Assembly (NCBI GenBank): GCA_044351685.1
Contig: JBILFK010000003.1
Coordinates: forward strand, 1 to 24,604
DNA length: 24,604 nucleotides
Direction: 5' to 3'
Source: JALHRI01 sp044351685
GTDB lineage: Bacteria > Pseudomonadota > Alphaproteobacteria > Rickettsiales > UBA3002
Positions 23,637 to 24,604 of this stretch are shown piece by piece (positions within the stretch are counted from its first letter, which is position 1; the number at the start of each line of letters is the position of its first letter). The position numbers and the translations under genes were made by a program. The notes beneath the pieces are model-generated. The model was given only the letters and a program-made list of their open reading frames with translations, was not told the origin of the DNA and made no database searches.

Positions 23637-24604
23637 ATGCAGCGGCCAGAAGCCGAAACAGAACCAATGAATACCCCCGCCGCCGTGCCTGCACCGCAAG
23701 CACCGGAGGTAGGCGCTGAGCCTGCGCGCGCGCCTGCAGCACCCGCACCCGTTGCCACACCGGCCGCCCCCACTGCCGCGGCGAACCAAAATTTCACCTC
23801 GTTTGGTGCCAAAACCCATAACCTGATTACCTATCGCGGTGTCGATTGGCTGATGAATGCCACGTTTGGGGTTTCATTCAGCTATTTTGCTGACCGCACC
23901 AAACTTGGCAAAATCTACTCTGAAAAACTTCAAGGTGTGTTTGGTAAAGTGCTTTCGCCGATTCTGAAAGATGCCAAATCGCTGGAAGTGGGTTCAAAAT
24001 GGGGTGCGCGCTTTGCGAATATCATGATTGGTGGCTTTGCCATTATTCCGTTCATGGCGGCGCTTGAAGATAAAAAGAACAAAAAGAACATCATCAAATC
24101 GCTCGATGAAATGCATTACGGCAAAGATGCCGTGGCGCATGATCCGAAGTTCGAAGAATCGTATAAAAAGATCGATGAAGAGCCCGCCAAAGATGTCTCT
24201 ACGGGCATGGCCGCGCGCTTTGTGGCGCTGGCGCCGCTATTGGCCATTACCTTTACGCCGGCCACCAACAACTTCATGGCCAAAAACATTTATAACCGCA
24301 TTGGTGGTGCCACGAAATGGACAGCTGAAAAAATTGGTATTCGCCCCAAATCGCTGCTGACACGCGGCGAAATGGTGCACCCGAATGGCGACCCAAAACT
24401 TGCCAAAGAATTCCAATCTGACTGGAAATATATTCACGAAACCATCGGCTTTGATTTCGGCCTAACTTTTATTTACGCCTACCTGCATGAAGGGGTGATT
24501 AATCTGCTGACAGGCGGCAAAAAATCGAAAGCAGCACCCGCACAACCCGCAGCTTCACCTGCATTACCTATCGCTGAAAACCCAGCGCCAACACCAGAAG
24601 CTTC
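23637..24604 (+). CDS. Proline/alanine-rich membrane protein, 3' end beyond the window
   Basis: Open from ATG 23637 (alternatives GTG 23628, GTG 23634, ATG 23667) to the last base, at least 322 codons, with no stop. It has a low-complexity Pro/Ala/Glu N-terminus of about 45 residues. A globular part begins NFTSFGAKTHNLITYRGVDW and includes three likely membrane segments: IMIGGFAIIPFMAAL, FVALAPLLAITFTPA and FDFGLTFIYAYLHEGVI. Between them lies a charged loop rich in Lys and Asp (LEDKKNKKNIIKSLDEMHYG). A second Pro/Ala-rich stretch begins near the window end. There is no signal peptide. I do not recognise the family; disordered Pro/Ala arms around a small membrane core suggest an envelope-spanning or scaffold protein, which is inference. 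Confidence 0.8.
   Translation, partial: MQRPEAETEPMNTPAAVPAPQAPEVGAEPARAPAAPAPVATPAAPTAAANQNFTSFGAKTHNLITYRGVDWLMNATFGVSFSYFADRTKLGKIYSEKLQGVFGKVLSPILKDAKSLEVGSKWGARFANIMIGGFAIIPFMAALEDKKNKKNIIKSLDEMHYGKDAVAHDPKFEESYKKIDEEPAKDVSTGMAARFVALAPLLAITFTPATNNFMAKNIYNRIGGATKWTAEKIGIRPKSLLTRGEMVHPNGDPKLAKEFQSDWKYIHETIGFDFGLTFIYAYLHEGVINLLTGGKKSKAAPAQPAASPALPIAENPAPTPEA

Noticed and set aside
1..24604. AAGCTT at both ends as natural features
   Set aside because: More likely a HindIII cloning junction; further AAGCTT sites occur inside (for example near 10549), so it would be a partial digest. Not biological evidence.

Overview
The window looks like a chromosomal segment of an alphaproteobacterium, probably an uncultured or poorly described one. 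The basis is the secE-nusG-rplK-rplA-rplJ-rplL-rpoB-rpoC string, the lengths of the encoded RpoB (1371 aa) and RpoC (1392 aa), and the style of the rif-region and ribosomal proteins. I cannot name a genus. No tRNA, rRNA, CRISPR array or complete insertion sequence is visible, and no gene-free stretch exceeds 300 bases.

Layout. (1) 1-2.9 kb is an accessory patch. It holds a cupin-like hypothetical gene that may begin left of the window, a coupled 84-aa hypothetical, and then a mosaic of debris and unusual genes on the minus strand: a duplicated autotransporter 3' end, a toxin-like ORF split by one in-frame stop inside a perfect inverted repeat, and a fossil of a type III restriction/helicase C-terminus. 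(2) 2.9-5.3 kb is an intact 818-aa autotransporter on the minus strand. (3) 5.4-8.5 kb is a four-gene minus-strand operon of membrane proteins: channel-like protein, isoprenylcysteine-methyltransferase-like enzyme, single-TM protein and HTTM/gamma-carboxylase-like protein. Three of these are coupled by ATGA overlaps or a 4-bp gap. (4) 8.6-20.35 kb is the plus-strand transcription/translation block, with recognisable promoters before secE and rplK. (5) 20.4-22.75 kb, minus strand, holds a single-domain response regulator and a typA/bipA gene carrying a 28-nt frameshifting deletion, facing rpoC across a strong bidirectional terminator. (6) 22.8-24.6 kb, plus strand, holds a MarC-family membrane protein and a proline/alanine-rich membrane protein that runs off the right end.

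The most interesting signal is a composite two-hairpin element present twice in the rplJ-rpoC region, at 11354-11443 and 20360-20446. Each copy begins exactly 6 nt after a stop codon (rplJ, rpoC). In hairpin 1 the 11-bp stems differ at three positions and every change is compensated on the other arm, while the 20-nt loop is nearly identical. Hairpin 2 keeps a 17-nt core but has an entirely different stem. This is what a structured RNA or a hairpin-based mobile repeat would look like.

Other points worth attention are the membrane-enzyme operon, the stop-interrupted toxin-like gene, and degenerate heptad repeats in two spacers of the rRNA-protein/RNA-polymerase cluster.
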